DNA from: Atriophallophorus winterbourni
Taxonomy: Eukaryota > Platyhelminthes > Trematoda > Plagiorchiida > Microphallidae
Length of the DNA stretch: 64,000 nucleotides
Reading direction: 5' to 3'
NCBI GenBank assembly: GCA_013407085.1
Contig: JACCGJ010013886.1
Coordinates: 25,102 to 89,101, forward strand
Position numbers and translations under genes: made by a program
The notes under the pieces: generated by a model
What the model saw: only the letters and a program-made list of their open reading frames with translations
What the model was told of the DNA's origin: nothing
The model's database searches: none
Part shown: positions 53,443 to 64,000 of the stretch, in pieces
Layout of the letters: each line of letters opens with the position of its first letter
Numbering within the stretch: the first letter of the stretch is position 1

Positions 53443-54407
53443 TTAATGGGAGCTATTAGCAACAACTTGTGGACGGTGTAAGTATTTGTGAGGGATGGGA
53501 TGATTTAATAACTTGGTCACTAAAGGATAATCCGTAGTGACACGGGAATGCACATCAACATCCGATGTAGATATTGAGGAGGTATCTGAGTTCGAAGCGG
53601 GTAAATCAGCGAAAGTGGTAATGGGTTTCAGTGACGAGTGTTGGGAATCGGTGAAAACAGAGCTGTGAGGACTTTGCCAGTATGATTCATTCGGCAGAGG
53701 AGGGGAGTGACCGCCTGTAGAAATGCTGTCACCTTGACTTTCGTTCTCGCAAAATTGAAGAGCTTTGCCACCTTCGATTTGCTCGATAGCCATAACAAGA
53801 TGTTCCAAACGAGCGGAAGTTGTGTTAGTAAAATCAACCAGTGGGGATGGTGGGGAAATTGAAATACTACTATTGAATGAATTTGATGGGGATGTCTGAT
53901 GATTTTCAGTTCTACAAGGAGAACAGGCGGGAACATCATGTCGTTGTCCGAATTCTGCGTCTAGTCGACGGCGATGTCGAACGTAAGTGGAACGTTTTTC
54001 TACAAATGTGACATAAAAAATCAACATACTTTGATCATCCGAGCTACGTTTTCGAGCAAGTCCCAGATCGATCGAGCAATCAGGAGCTGTAGAAGGTTGA
54101 ACTCCAGCAGCTTGACGATATACCGCAACTTCGTTCTCGAGATTATTAATACGACTAAGCAGATTGTTTATATATTCTGCGGTGAGCTGAAGGATGGTGG
54201 CCTAAAGATGGGATAAAACGGTTTCGTAACTTTACCTTGCTCATTTTTTCGCCATCCTGCGTCGGAGGGAGGAGTAGGCGCAGTGTATCGAAACCAGCAT
54301 TGATGCTCTGCATTCTACGACGCTCATTACTATTTGCTATTTCCCTTCGAACACGTTTCTCTTGCTCCAGGTGCTCAGGACCAACAGAATTCAAGGCGTC
54401 ATACATT
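53443..54407 (-). CDS. TFAP4: TFAP4 (AP-4)-like bHLH leucine-zipper transcription factor
   Basis: Three exons on the minus strand: 54407-54236, 54201-54030 and 53999-53443, with introns of 34 and 30 nt, both GT..AG. From the ATG at 54406 the joined frame is exactly 300 codons including the stop. The basic region and helix 1 read RREIANSNERRRMQSINAGF, then an LLLPPTQDGEKMSK loop. Exon 2 continues with helix 2 (ATILQLTAEYINNLLSRI) into a zipper-like NNLENEVAVYRQ. This is nearly the AP-4 signature, including the SNERRRMQSINAGF run that separates AP-4 from other bHLH proteins. AP-4 binds E-boxes (CAGCTG) as a homodimer in the nucleus. The C-terminal exon is serine-rich and not recognisable. An acceptor just before the ATG suggests a further 5' exon. 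Confidence 0.88.
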
Positions 54408-54539
54408 CTAGGATACAAAAACAAGATTAAACTAGAGTATGGAATGAGCAACAACAGATCACTTTTTGTCGTGTTTAAAGCGAATAATTTTAATTATAGA
54501 GTAGAACGCTGTTTTGGCATACATGGTACGGTATGGTAT

Positions 54540-54810
54540 TAAAGCACAAGCCTGATCCAGGCAAAGTCCCGTACAGTCAGAGAATGAATGAATGAATGCA
54601 CTAGCCTGATCCAGGCAAAGTGCCGTACAGTCAGAGACTGCACGTGGGCTAAGATACTGTCAGGTTGCCCAGGCATAGACAGATATGAGGGGCAAATAGA
54701 AATGGTAGTGAGACTCCAGCGTGTTTCAGCATGCTCACCACCGGTAGCCAATCAATTTAGCACAGTGTTAGCCGCACAGCACAGAAATGCTGGACGATCG
54801 CACATCTGTA
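54540..54810. repeat. SINE-like repeat, reverse copy with partial tandem 5' piece
   Basis: A full reverse copy from about 54598, preceded by a 50-bp partial copy of the same end (54542-54585) and a (GAAT)n tract between them. It lies upstream of the AP-4-like gene. Confidence 0.75.
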
Positions 54811-55039
54811 TACAGACTACGAATGTGTACATTGTAGTCATACAATATAAACAAACAATAAATTTGTTGTGGAAATAGAGTTAATGGAGATCACTATAAA
54901 TTGCATGCTATTCAAATTACTGCTTGTTAAATGCACGAATATGCAATTGTGTACCAATTGTACCGCGGACGTCTAACACTGCGTTAAATCGAGTAACACC
55001 AGCAATGAGCTACAATCATCATATTTTTCAATCTTTCGT

Positions 55040-55243
55040 GGGTTGAACAGGCTAAGTGCCGCAGTATTAAAGTGCACGTGTGTTAAGATACTGTCGGGTT
55101 GCCCAGGTCTTGAAAAATGCGAGAAAAGAAAATAGCAATATAAGTGAGACTTCAGCGTGTTTTCGCTAATAGCTCATTAGCGGTGGCAAATCAATTTAGC
55201 ACGACGTTAGCTACATCGCACGATTGCACAACCGTAAGCTAAA
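55040..55243. repeat. SINE-like repeat, diverged reverse copy
   Basis: Recognised by TAAGATACTGTCGGGTTGCC, GAGACTTCAGCGTGTTTTC and CAATTTAGCACGACGTTAGC. More diverged than the copy 230 bp away. Confidence 0.65.
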
Positions 55244-55249
55244 GGGCAT

Positions 55250-58200
55250 CATAGAAAATCCAGCGCTTTTATATATACATTCAAAATGCAGATTCCGCAA
55301 GGAACTCCATTGCTAAGTCCCACCTTTCAACCTTTATTTGAATGCAATGGTTTTATGGTAGTCCAATATCAATCAAAGTATGATGTACTCGAGGAATTGA
55401 TACATGATATTCATATAATGTTGTCTCATGACGCCGTTCATACTCATGACGTAACACCCAATTTCGGAAATGTAGTGCTACTGAGACCACAACGGGATAT
55501 AGATTGGACAGCATTGGTATGCATAAACAGGCTAATCACAGTCCACGTGTGACGCACTACAATAGTAATCGGATGATTACTGAGAGTTCAGCTTAATGCA
55601 AAATAAAACAATGGGTCAGTGTAATTTGTGTGGAAAAATTTCGGTATCATGTGGGACGGTACATCGATAAATAAAAAGAACGCAAACTACGGAACAAACC
55701 AGTGGCTTAAGGATAGTAACTAGGAGCTTAATACGAGTACATTCAATGACATTTAATGAAAGATAAACATGGATGTAATTATATGCAGAAATAGAATTTC
55801 CTTAAATTTGTTTAATTTTTCAAATGGCAATAATACATGTCTAGGCGGAAAACAAATCAGGATTGAGTACAGCTTTAACTGGTTGAGATCACATTGACTG
55901 CAAAAATTTAGATAAGAAAATCGGTTCTGTGGATTTTAGATAAATCTGAATGCAGATTAAAATATACTACATAATGTGCGATGCATACTGCATTAATATA
56001 TATTTGTTCATTTCAAAATAAATACCAAAAATACTACAAACGTCACCTCAAATCAATCACCATTCAGAACCCAAAACAAACAGCTGTGATAGAAATGGAG
56101 AAATAAGAATAGATGCATGCAAATGTAAGCAACCGTTAAAGGGATGGGAAACGAAGAATTTCTCAAATATCATCGAAATATATCCACGTAATGGTGTATT
56201 CAAAGTGCGAAAACAGTAATAATCCAAAACGACATGAGAACAAGAAAGTGGGCTAAGAAACCACGTGCTGAAAACACACCTGCGAGAACTTTCAAGCCCG
56301 TCGGCACTGAGATTCACGTGAGAGCGCCTTCTTTCCATCAAATCTTCGAGTATACTCTTGGAATAAATGCTGTCAACGATGAAATAACAAGTGTCAACGA
56401 AGAGAACCGCGTATACAGTGAATAAATTTTTGACCGACGTGAACAACACGGCAACACGTTCGCGCGCAACAAAATGGCGTATCCAAGTTATCAGAGGCAG
56501 AGCTCTTTATTTGTTAAATAACATGAAGGTTTTGCCTTTTTCGAATTTTAAATGAAAGAATACACAATAAAAATGCAAAATATTTAACAATTACTTATAA
56601 TCCTGAAGCATATCTTGACTCTATTATAATCTGAGTATCATCAAACAACTCAATTCAAGAAATTAGATAATTTAAACAAAAACATGAAAATTATTTGTTG
56701 TTCAATTATGATTCATTAGATCAATACGAAATTGTACATAATTTCGATGTTTTTAGGCTCATTTTTTTAATCATAAAAACTGGCTTTTCGTATTACTCCC
56801 TTTCCCAATTTGATTTATTTCAGTTCAGTTCTCACCATACAGAACCAAAATATTTAGTTCAATTTATAGATGTTCCAGTAAATCAATTATGATGAATTTT
56901 ATCGTTCTTGTTTCGATATTACCGTATATAATCTAATAATAATCTCAACAAGTGGAACACTACAGGTTTTTAGAAATATCTTCAACTGCGGAAAACTGAA
57001 AATTCGTTTTAACGAATAAAGTTTTATTTTTCTTCTCTTCTTCTTCTTCTTCTAAGTACTTTGTATCTACATTCAGAATATAATTGTAAAAGAAAACTTA
57101 GTTTAGATAACTTGGAACATAGAAATAAGATTGTTCATGAATGACCAATGAAATTTCGCAATTATTAGTTGTAGGTAATTTTTAAACGCCTTTGGGGCAT
57201 GTATTGATTCAATGAGACGATTTGTAATTGTACAATATGTACTGGTCACTGGCTCTGTTTATAATTTGATCCCATCGCCAGGTTGTTGTGTTTGCGGTTA
57301 TTTTGTAAAACGATCTCGATTAATCACTATCCATCAACGAGGAAAGTGTAAAAGACAAATGATATTAAAATAACAACATTCGCACTTCATCGCGGACAAT
57401 AATTAAAATAGAGCAAGCTCTACTTGGATAACATATAAATCGATTTTTATAGAATGCTGGTCGATAATGTATCGATAATCATTGTTAACATTGTTCAAGG
57501 TATAAACCGATTTGTGAGTTGGAATATTTTTAAATTTCCGGTCAATCAAATTCTCGGGTTGATTTATTAAATATAAGCAGTGTCTTCTCACGTGAGGACT
57601 TCCCGTTCTTGTATGCACTTAGCTGCTAAATGCTTGAGAGTCTCACATACCAGAGGAACTCTTTGATATCTAGGCAAGAAGAGGTTTTACAAATTAGTAA
57701 GCGTGCATTTATCATGGTTAAAACTCTTCGCGACTTTCCAGACGTTTCTCGCCCCACCCTCGGTGCTTCCGTTATAGAGACGTGCAATAATAATATATTT
57801 TTTGAGCTTATATTAATTTATCTTAAACATCGAACCGCATGCATAGTAACACGAAAGTACCGTTTGTATAAATCGCATACGTACCTCATACGGCATTTTG
57901 AAGTTTTCCGTTCTTTTCACCAAAAATCTAGAATTTTAAATATTTCTGGGATCTATCTTTTCTGCAACGGATTTTCGGAACACATCTAACAGCAACTTTA
58001 TGCAACTTGACCAAAACGAACATGCCACAGATTGAGACATCAACGCAATCTTAGATCCAGCGGCAAAGATAGAATATTTAAATGCTTGGTACAATATATC
58101 CCAGTGCAAATGAAATCATCAGTCGTTTCCTGAATGTGATTTACCAGGAAACGTTGTAAAAATGTAATTTTACCACCCGTTTTTGTTGAGAAAATCTAAG

Positions 58201-58460
58201 CCATGTGACACTTTCATTCAAACCTCAGTTAAAACTTTTGTTAAATGTGGCCTTTCTATGCACAACCCACGACCGCTTTCGTGGTGTTTGTACTCACAAA
58301 ATAGGGTTAGTAGGATCAGGATCCACATGCGCTTGGGTAACCGCAAATAATCTTACGCCTTATCACTCTAAAGTGTTCGTGATACTGTTTTACTGGAACG
58401 TTGTGCATATTCAGTCGACTGAGGAATCGAAACAATGGACGGAATTTCGATACATCCGGA
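55250..58460. other. AT-rich intergenic DNA
   Basis: No gene is supported. Short frames at 55286, 56234 and 57630 show no domain. A less AT-rich patch with CAAAATGGCG near 56470 may be a promoter (see findings). A CTTCTTCTTCTTCTTCT tract lies at about 57035. Confidence 0.45.
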
Positions 58461-58469
58461 GATTGTCCC

Positions 58470-59110
58470 AAGTCAATTGTTCAAACTAAATGTAAGAAAA
58501 TCCCAGGTGCGGATGGCATCACACCGGATGTGCTCAGGTTCTGTCATCGTTAGCTTTGTGAACCGATTTTCTGCCTGTTAAAGTATTCTATGCTTAATGG
58601 AGAGGTACTGAAAGATTGGAAGTCCGAAGTGATTACATCTATCTTCAAAGTAGGCTGCCGATCTGCCGATGCAAATTATCGTCCCATCATATTATTACCT
58701 GTTATTGGTAAAGTCATGGAATGTATAGTCTCGGAAAGAATGATTGCACACTTTGAATTTCGTAATTTGTTTTCGCCAGAGGCGCATGGATTTCCATCTC
58801 ATCGCTCTTGCCTATAGAATCTTCTCAAAGCGTTAGACTGGACGAACCAGTTGAATATAAGTTCTTTGCATTCACGTGTGTTACTTAAACATTTCTAAGG
58901 CTTTTGACAGAGTCAATCACCTTTTGCATTTTAAAATGTGCGACTACCAGTCAGATAACCATACACGAATTAGAGTAAACGGAGTGCTATCCTAAAAGTT
59001 CAAAACCACCGGCGGAGTCTTACGAGGATCCGCGCTAGTTCCGATCCTCTTTCTTTTATATATAAACAATAAAAAGGATGATGCCGAAAGTCTGAATACT
59101 GAGCAGAGTG
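58470..59110 (+). pseudogene. Decayed CR1-like reverse transcriptase (copy J, part 1)
   Basis: Plus-strand pieces read KIPGADGITPDVL, VLKDWKSEVITSIFK, ANYRPIILLPVIGKVMECIV, then a broken LLKHF*GF*QSQS region and TGGVLRGSALVPILFLLYIN. The order matches the RT palm up to just before the catalytic motif. Many stops and shifts make this an old copy. Confidence 0.7.
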
Positions 59111-59239
59111 AAAAATCCAAACCTGGTGAAAAACGGAATTCGGCCGACTCAATCGGAGTCGGCAAAAATTACCTACCTACCGACTCAGGCCTAGCCGTAC
59201 CAATAATCTTATTTCATGAACCGTCTTTACTATTAACAT

Positions 59240-59570
59240 CGACTGTCACATTTTTTATGCGAATGCCCAATGCTTGACTGAACTAACTACCGCACATTCA
59301 CCAGACTTGATTGCCGCACCAGAGACATGGTTTCATCTTATTTTAACAGACAATTAAGTTGTCATTATGGGTATGTCACTACTTCATCACGACAGCCTGA
59401 GTCTAAGAGGTGGTGATGCGCTTTACCACATTTCGAGATTGCTCTGCCAAGTGATCACTGTTGATGACCTGCAACTCTAAGACACGTTATCGTGTTCGCT
59501 GAAAGTAACAGCTGCAGAACAATGCATAGCGGGTGTGATTTACCGTTTGCCCTCAGCTGAAAAAGCATAC
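59240..59570 (+). pseudogene. Decayed CR1-like endonuclease fragment
   Basis: The plus-strand translation reads CHIFYANAQCLTELTTAHSP, DLIAAPETWFH, then a degraded GGDAL and AGVIYRLPSAE. These match the opening blocks of the APE endonuclease. It lies downstream of an RT fragment, so at least two old elements are stacked here. Confidence 0.6.
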
Positions 59571-59789
59571 AATTCAGCATTACTCGCAAATATACGCTGA
59601 GCGACTACCAGATATTTATTATTTGATCACCATCTCTGTTCAAAGAAAACATAACAAACGCTTCTCTAGGTAACTCTTAGCTGACAATATATAGACCAGA
59701 AATACGTTAAGGTTCACTATATTTAGTCATATATCATGAACAACGGTACTCTATTTGATTTGCCAGACACATTTGGATACGAATACACG

Positions 59790-60790
59790 TTTATCCAAAC
59801 TAGGCAATATTCTGACCAAGTGGATTCATCCAATGAAGCGTACTAGGTCCCCTCCTTTTTCTTATATATATTAACGATGTGCAAAACTTTGTGAAAAACT
59901 CAAAGCTCTTTATATTTGCGGATGATATCAAACTAGTCTTAGCTTTTCCCTTCATAAAGATATCACAGGCATTAGACTCCCTCAATGATGATCTTTCATA
60001 CCTTAAAAAATTGGGGCTCACAATGAGGGTTAAAATTCTCAGCTTCAAAAACGCAATTCATGGGTGTACGCTACTCAATACCTCCTGGTAGTATCATTCT
60101 GAACAATAACCCACTCGCGCCTTCTAACGAAATCAAAGTCTTGGGATTAAGATATTTTTCATCTCTTAACTTCAATGAACAAGTAAGATTTCTCATAACA
60201 AGAGCTGGACAGAATTTTGATTTGATCAATAAAAATTTTCACCTACGTGAAAGTAGACTAAGTGTATATAACATGAAATTATTACCACATCTTGACTGCT
60301 GTAATATAGCCAACTCTCACATTACTAGGCGTGATTGTATACTATTAGAAAGCCTTCGAGGCAGATTTAGCAAAATTATGTTAGGTTACTCTATTTCATC
60401 TTATAAGGTCATCTGCAATCAACTAGACACAGAACGACTCTGGCAAAGCGTATAATTCTTCCTAATCTTTTTCTTTTTTCCGGATTATTACGGAGCACCA
60501 AGTTAAACTTAGGTCTACAATGCGCTTTCAATCGTGCAATCGTTACATCCTACTTAACCGAACGAGGCTTCTGCACATTCCCTTAACTCGCACTATAGTT
60601 CGACGCAACTTCTTTTTGATTATGTATGCACAGCTTTGAAACTCTCTTCTTCTTCATTTTCGTTTGCGCACATCGACGAGAAAATTGAAATCGCTTGTAG
60701 AATCACGTGCTGTTAATACACTAAGTGAAATGCTTACGATAAATACTTTCTTAGATAATTTATACTCTGATGGTATACCGGGTTTCTGAT
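59790..60790 (+). pseudogene. Decayed CR1-like reverse transcriptase (copy J, part 2)
   Basis: Plus-strand pieces give SVLGPLLFLIYINDV, catalytic LFIFADDIKLVLAF, then after a shift EIKVLGLRYFSSLNF, LPHLDCCNIANSHITRRDCI and LESLRGRFSKIML. It is more diverged from the other CR1-like copies than they are from one another, indicating another subfamily. The C-terminus beyond 60455 is broken. Confidence 0.68.
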
Positions 60791-61289
60791 TTCACTCGAA
60801 GTTTCCTCATATTTGTATGTCATGGGCTCCGGTAATATCCCCTGGTTAACTTTGGCTAAAGTGTCAGGCTGCAGACCCTAGACATGCTTTTACACATATT
60901 ATTCTAAACATTGCCTTCCATGACATTTTCTATACATTTTATATAAACTAATATGTATATCACTGTCTTTTATTTCGTATGAGGACTATAAATGTCACAT
61001 TTTTTATCAGAACGTGAAAAATTTTAAAATCTACCCAAAAATAAAAAACGTAAAAACTGAAAAACATTATGAACAAGTGTATACTTAAATTTCTTTCATT
61101 CTATTCCAGTGTCTTCCAACCATCACTGAAACTGGGCCTGAAATCTATCCATACTCCCATGCTATTTATAACGCACCCTCTCTCACCCCCCACAATTTCT
61201 TAGATTTTCTCATTCCGATAGATTTATGTTCCCTTTTCAATCTTCTCAACCAACCTTTCCGTAAAAACGTCAATCAATGCATATGTCAT

Positions 61290-62180
61290 TCATTTATCAA
61301 TTTTTTATAATATTTTCAGTTCAGTTCAGTTCTGTTTGCACAGGACAGTATGTGGCTAACGAGACAATCGAACATCCAGAATTTTTTCCGGTGGAAAGCT
61401 GCAGAGAAGCATCCACCACTGCCAAAACTTTTATTATTTTTGTCTATTTGAAATCTTTACCGATCGCGACGCCAAGAGATTATCCAGGTTGTGTTTAGGA
61501 AGCACCGCGTTATAACCGATGCTGGAAAAAGAAAAGCAGTTTCTCTTCACCAGCACGGTGAGAGGTCTCTGAAGTAGCATCTTGTATAATAAAAAAATAA
61601 AAAACACAGAGAACTCTAGCCCTTCCTTCATTTACGGGATAACGCTTAAAGATGAAATACCTAAGCTTGTATAGCAATTAAGGAGGGTATTCAGGAATAA
61701 ACTTACCACAGTTGCGGACCAAACCCTGCCTAAAACTCAAAACGGTACTGCAGGATATAAGTTCTTCTGAAAGAATGTTCCAGAAGTTTACAACCCCAAA
61801 GCTGAAAAAGTGTTTTCTGGAGTCTAGCCGACATCGTTTCTTAGCAATTTTAAATGAATGGGACCGGGTGCCCACTTCGGGGCTTAAGGTAAAGAAGTCG
61901 TTCATTGGCACGCCACTCGAACCCTTCAAGATGCTAAAAGTTTTTATTAAGTCACCTTTTAAACGCTGTACGCTTTCGAGTCAGAGGATGTTTTTTGTAG
62001 AGAGGACACCACGCCTGAACACATTATTCGAGATTCTTCTGCTCGATAGCACTGATTTCAGCTGAAAAAGTAACTTGCGTGCACGCTGAGCCGCAGCTGC
62101 ACATTGGTCCTCCCATTTGAAGTCAGCCGTAACGAGTACTCTCAAATCCTTAACACTGAGGGAATTTCCCTCCACCCTCC
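61290..62180 (-). pseudogene. 3' end of a copy-D-type CR1-like element
   Basis: The minus-strand translation reads GNSLSV, LVTADFKWEDQCAAAAQRAR, KLLFQLKSVLSSRR and, after a gap, FFTLSPEVGTRSHSFKIAKK and RKHFFSFGVVNFWNIL. These are near-identical to the C-terminal part of 18968-21748. The 3' UTR (61680-61290) also matches. An internal deletion or shift near 61990 breaks the frame. Confidence 0.8.
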
Positions 62181-62239
62181 GGTTGCCGATAGCGCGTGGC
62201 TTGAATTTTTCTCCGACGTGATAATTTTCTAGTTTTTCG

Positions 62240-63539
62240 TTATGGATCGTCGTAGTGAAATCTCTCTGTCTTCTAAAGGGAAAAAATCAACCAAAATGAA
62301 CATCGATGAAACTGAAGGGAAAACGTTAACTTGTGGTAAAAACCTATGCTCCCGTTCCGTAAAAGATGGCATAGAATGCAGCAATTGTTCAACGTGATAC
62401 CATCCTCAATGTTCAGGATTATCGAAGAAAGAGCTCAAAGAACATTTATTTAATGAAGGGAAACTGTGGTTTTGCGCGAAGTGCCTGGAATCACCGCTTA
62501 CACGTTATATGATCAACCTAATCAATGAATATAAGCAGTCCTTCGAAACACAAAAAAGCGCTTGGATCTTCTTGAAGCCAAGTTCTCTTCTGTGTTTCCA
62601 TGCAACACTCCAGCAGTTTCTGACGGCGTGGAACAAGTAAACTCACCTATTTCAACATTTGCTACAACTGCTGCTTCTGCGGCGATCTGCACTGGTTCTA
62701 CGTTGACAACCGTACAGACGATTCCGGGGATTGCGAAAAACAACACTCCTGCCAAGTTCACAGCAATGAAGAGGGTGGCCACAGCAGCAAGCTCCCGTTG
62801 CAATGAGGCGCTAACCACGATATGCACCAATGTGCCACAGGCAAATTCGCCTTGTTTCAAAACTCGCCAGGTGCAAGATGCACAACAGTGTTAGACCATA
62901 TGTGACTCAATGATGGTTTCTGCACAGGCCAAGAACATCGCACGTCTGTCCAGGCATCCTAAATCAGTACATATTGGCTAGCCCAGACTATTGCGCATCA
63001 CCCTAACATCCTTGGAGTATATTAAATCCGTCTTACTCTCTGCATACACTTTGCGCAACAGCAATTCACCCATCTGCATAATTCCGTGCGTGTCATGGGT
63101 TGAGCGACAAGCCAAGGAGGAGATGAGCTTTAACTGGAATTTGGAGAACGACAAGAAAAGCTTTTATATTCATGGCGTTCCAGAACTAAATGACGATGAT
63201 GCCAATGAAAACAATACACACGACTGCGAGCAGTGGCGTTTCATGCAACAACAGAGTAAACTTACTGACACTCTAACGATTGGTTTGAAACGTTTACCTG
63301 TTTCTCCCAGTTACAAGGGCACTGGGCCCCGCATACTCGAAGTAAGTATTCAATCAGAATCCATGGTGAATGATGCGTTACGAAGTTGGTACCGATACAA
63401 ACGTTTTGCACCTTCTGAGATCCGCCTCAGTTCTGCCCTCGATAAAAAGCGAATCGACAAGCTTAAGTGTGAGTCTGCCGATAAAAGTGTTGATGCCTCA
63501 AAAAACTTATCCGAGCCGGTACTATTAGGATCGGCGTAA
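62240..63539 (+). pseudogene. CR1-like ORF1 with PHD finger (copy L), frameshifted
   Basis: From the ATG at about 62242 the frame encodes a C4HC3 zinc finger (CGKNLCSRS, IECSNCST, YHPQCSGL, LWFCAKC) with one in-frame stop. A shift near 62550 leads to a linker (FSSVFPCNTPAVSDGVEQ) and CTNVPQA. A second break near 62895 precedes the last open piece (62991-63539; LLSAYTLRNSN, WVERQAKEE, FYIHGVPEL, CEQWRFMQQQS, LKRLPVS). The order matches the copy A ORF1: finger, domain 1, domain 2. Confidence 0.75.
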
Positions 63540-64000
63540 TGGACGCTCAAAACAACTCGGCAGACTCCGCCCTATCGCGCGCGAGCCTCAAGTGTTTCTA
63601 TGTGAACGCGCAAGGCCTACTCAGTAAACTTCCTGAACTTCGTGTTCGACACGCTGCTCAACCCTCCGACGTGATAGCTGTGACTGAGACATGGTTATCA
63701 TCTTTCGATGCAGACGCCGAAATGTGAACTCCTGGTATGATTATCATTCGAAGAGATCGTCCCACAGAGGGTGGTGGAGTTCTTTTGTACCATAAGTCCT
63801 CATTCCACTGTGAACCACTACCTCACATTCGTCTGCAAACCATAGATTCCCTGTGTTGCCGTTTGCAGCTTAGAAACAGTGACTCTGCTCTACTGGCTGT
63901 GATCTACTGCCCACCTAATGCTCAACCTGTTGCTGATGCCAACCCATTACACTCCTTGCGATCCGCCTTATCAATGAAACATAGTCACGTTTTGTTGATG
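63539..64000 (+). pseudogene. CR1-like ORF2 endonuclease start (copy L), runs off the window
   Basis: The ORF2 ATG overlaps the ORF1 stop as TAATG. The translation reads FYVNAQGLLSKLPELRVRHA, VIAVTETWLSSFDADAEM, a stop at 63725-63727, then RRDRPTEGGGVLLYHKSS and LLAVIYCPPNAQP. The APE endonuclease continues past the window end. The premature stop marks it as defective. Confidence 0.75.

Noticed and set aside
55286..55552. An 88-codon open frame with a good ATG context
   Set aside because: No family recognised, no splice or neighbour support; could be chance.

Overview
This window looks like a eukaryotic nuclear locus from a parasitic flatworm, most likely a digenean trematode. The evidence is large introns next to two very short ones (30 and 34 nt), a dense load of CR1-like, RTE-like, Ty3/gypsy and BEL/Pao retroelements, and a tandem array of hammerhead-ribozyme repeats resembling the schistosome Sm-alpha type. 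No species is claimed. Three host genes can be supported. They are an OCIA-domain gene (+, 28803-29354), a multi-exon gene whose C-terminus is an ALMS (Alstrom-type, centrosomal) motif (+, about 32507-45725), and a TFAP4/AP-4-like bHLH leucine-zipper transcription factor (-, 53443-54407).

Layout. 1-10.8 kb: a nest of CR1-like non-LTR elements. A nearly full-length minus-strand element (about 150-4860) faces a plus-strand relative (about 5030-6450). A 2045-bp segment spanning their head-to-head junction recurs as a near-perfect inverted copy (3930-5974 versus 8489-10533). Between the arms lies a third, 5'-truncated element. 10.8-12.8 kb: mostly unique AT-rich DNA with a small hammerhead-related repeat. 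12.8-17.7 kb: an internally deleted BEL/Pao element with one LTR intact, abutting the pol 3' half of a Ty3/gypsy element. 17.9-22.1 kb: the best preserved retroelement, a CR1-like element with an open ORF1 and a 926-codon ORF2. 22.2-26.2 kb: stacked truncated LINE fragments. 26.2-28.7 kb: SINE-like repeats, a (TA)n tract and an RTE 3' fragment.

28.8-29.4 kb: the OCIA gene. 30.15-31.7 kb: six tandem ~258-bp units, each with a minus-strand type I hammerhead ribozyme, followed by a second hammerhead-bearing repeat family (31.7-32.45 kb). 32.5-45.7 kb: the ALMS-motif gene, eight exons whose phases all agree, with LINE and SINE insertions in its introns. 45.7-53.4 kb: intergenic, with a CR1 endonuclease fragment, an RTE relic and SINE-like copies. 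53.4-54.4 kb: the AP-4-like gene. 54.5-58.4 kb: sparse. 58.4-64 kb: three decayed CR1-like elements, the last running off the window.

The retroelements encode their own mobilisation machinery: ORF1 nucleic-acid-binding proteins, APE endonuclease plus reverse transcriptase, or gag/protease/RNase H/integrase. They do not form a host pathway. The three host genes are unrelated in function (mitochondrial/endosomal OCIA protein, centrosome/cilium-type ALMS protein, transcription factor). The most unusual material is the two ribozyme repeat families and the large inverted duplication.
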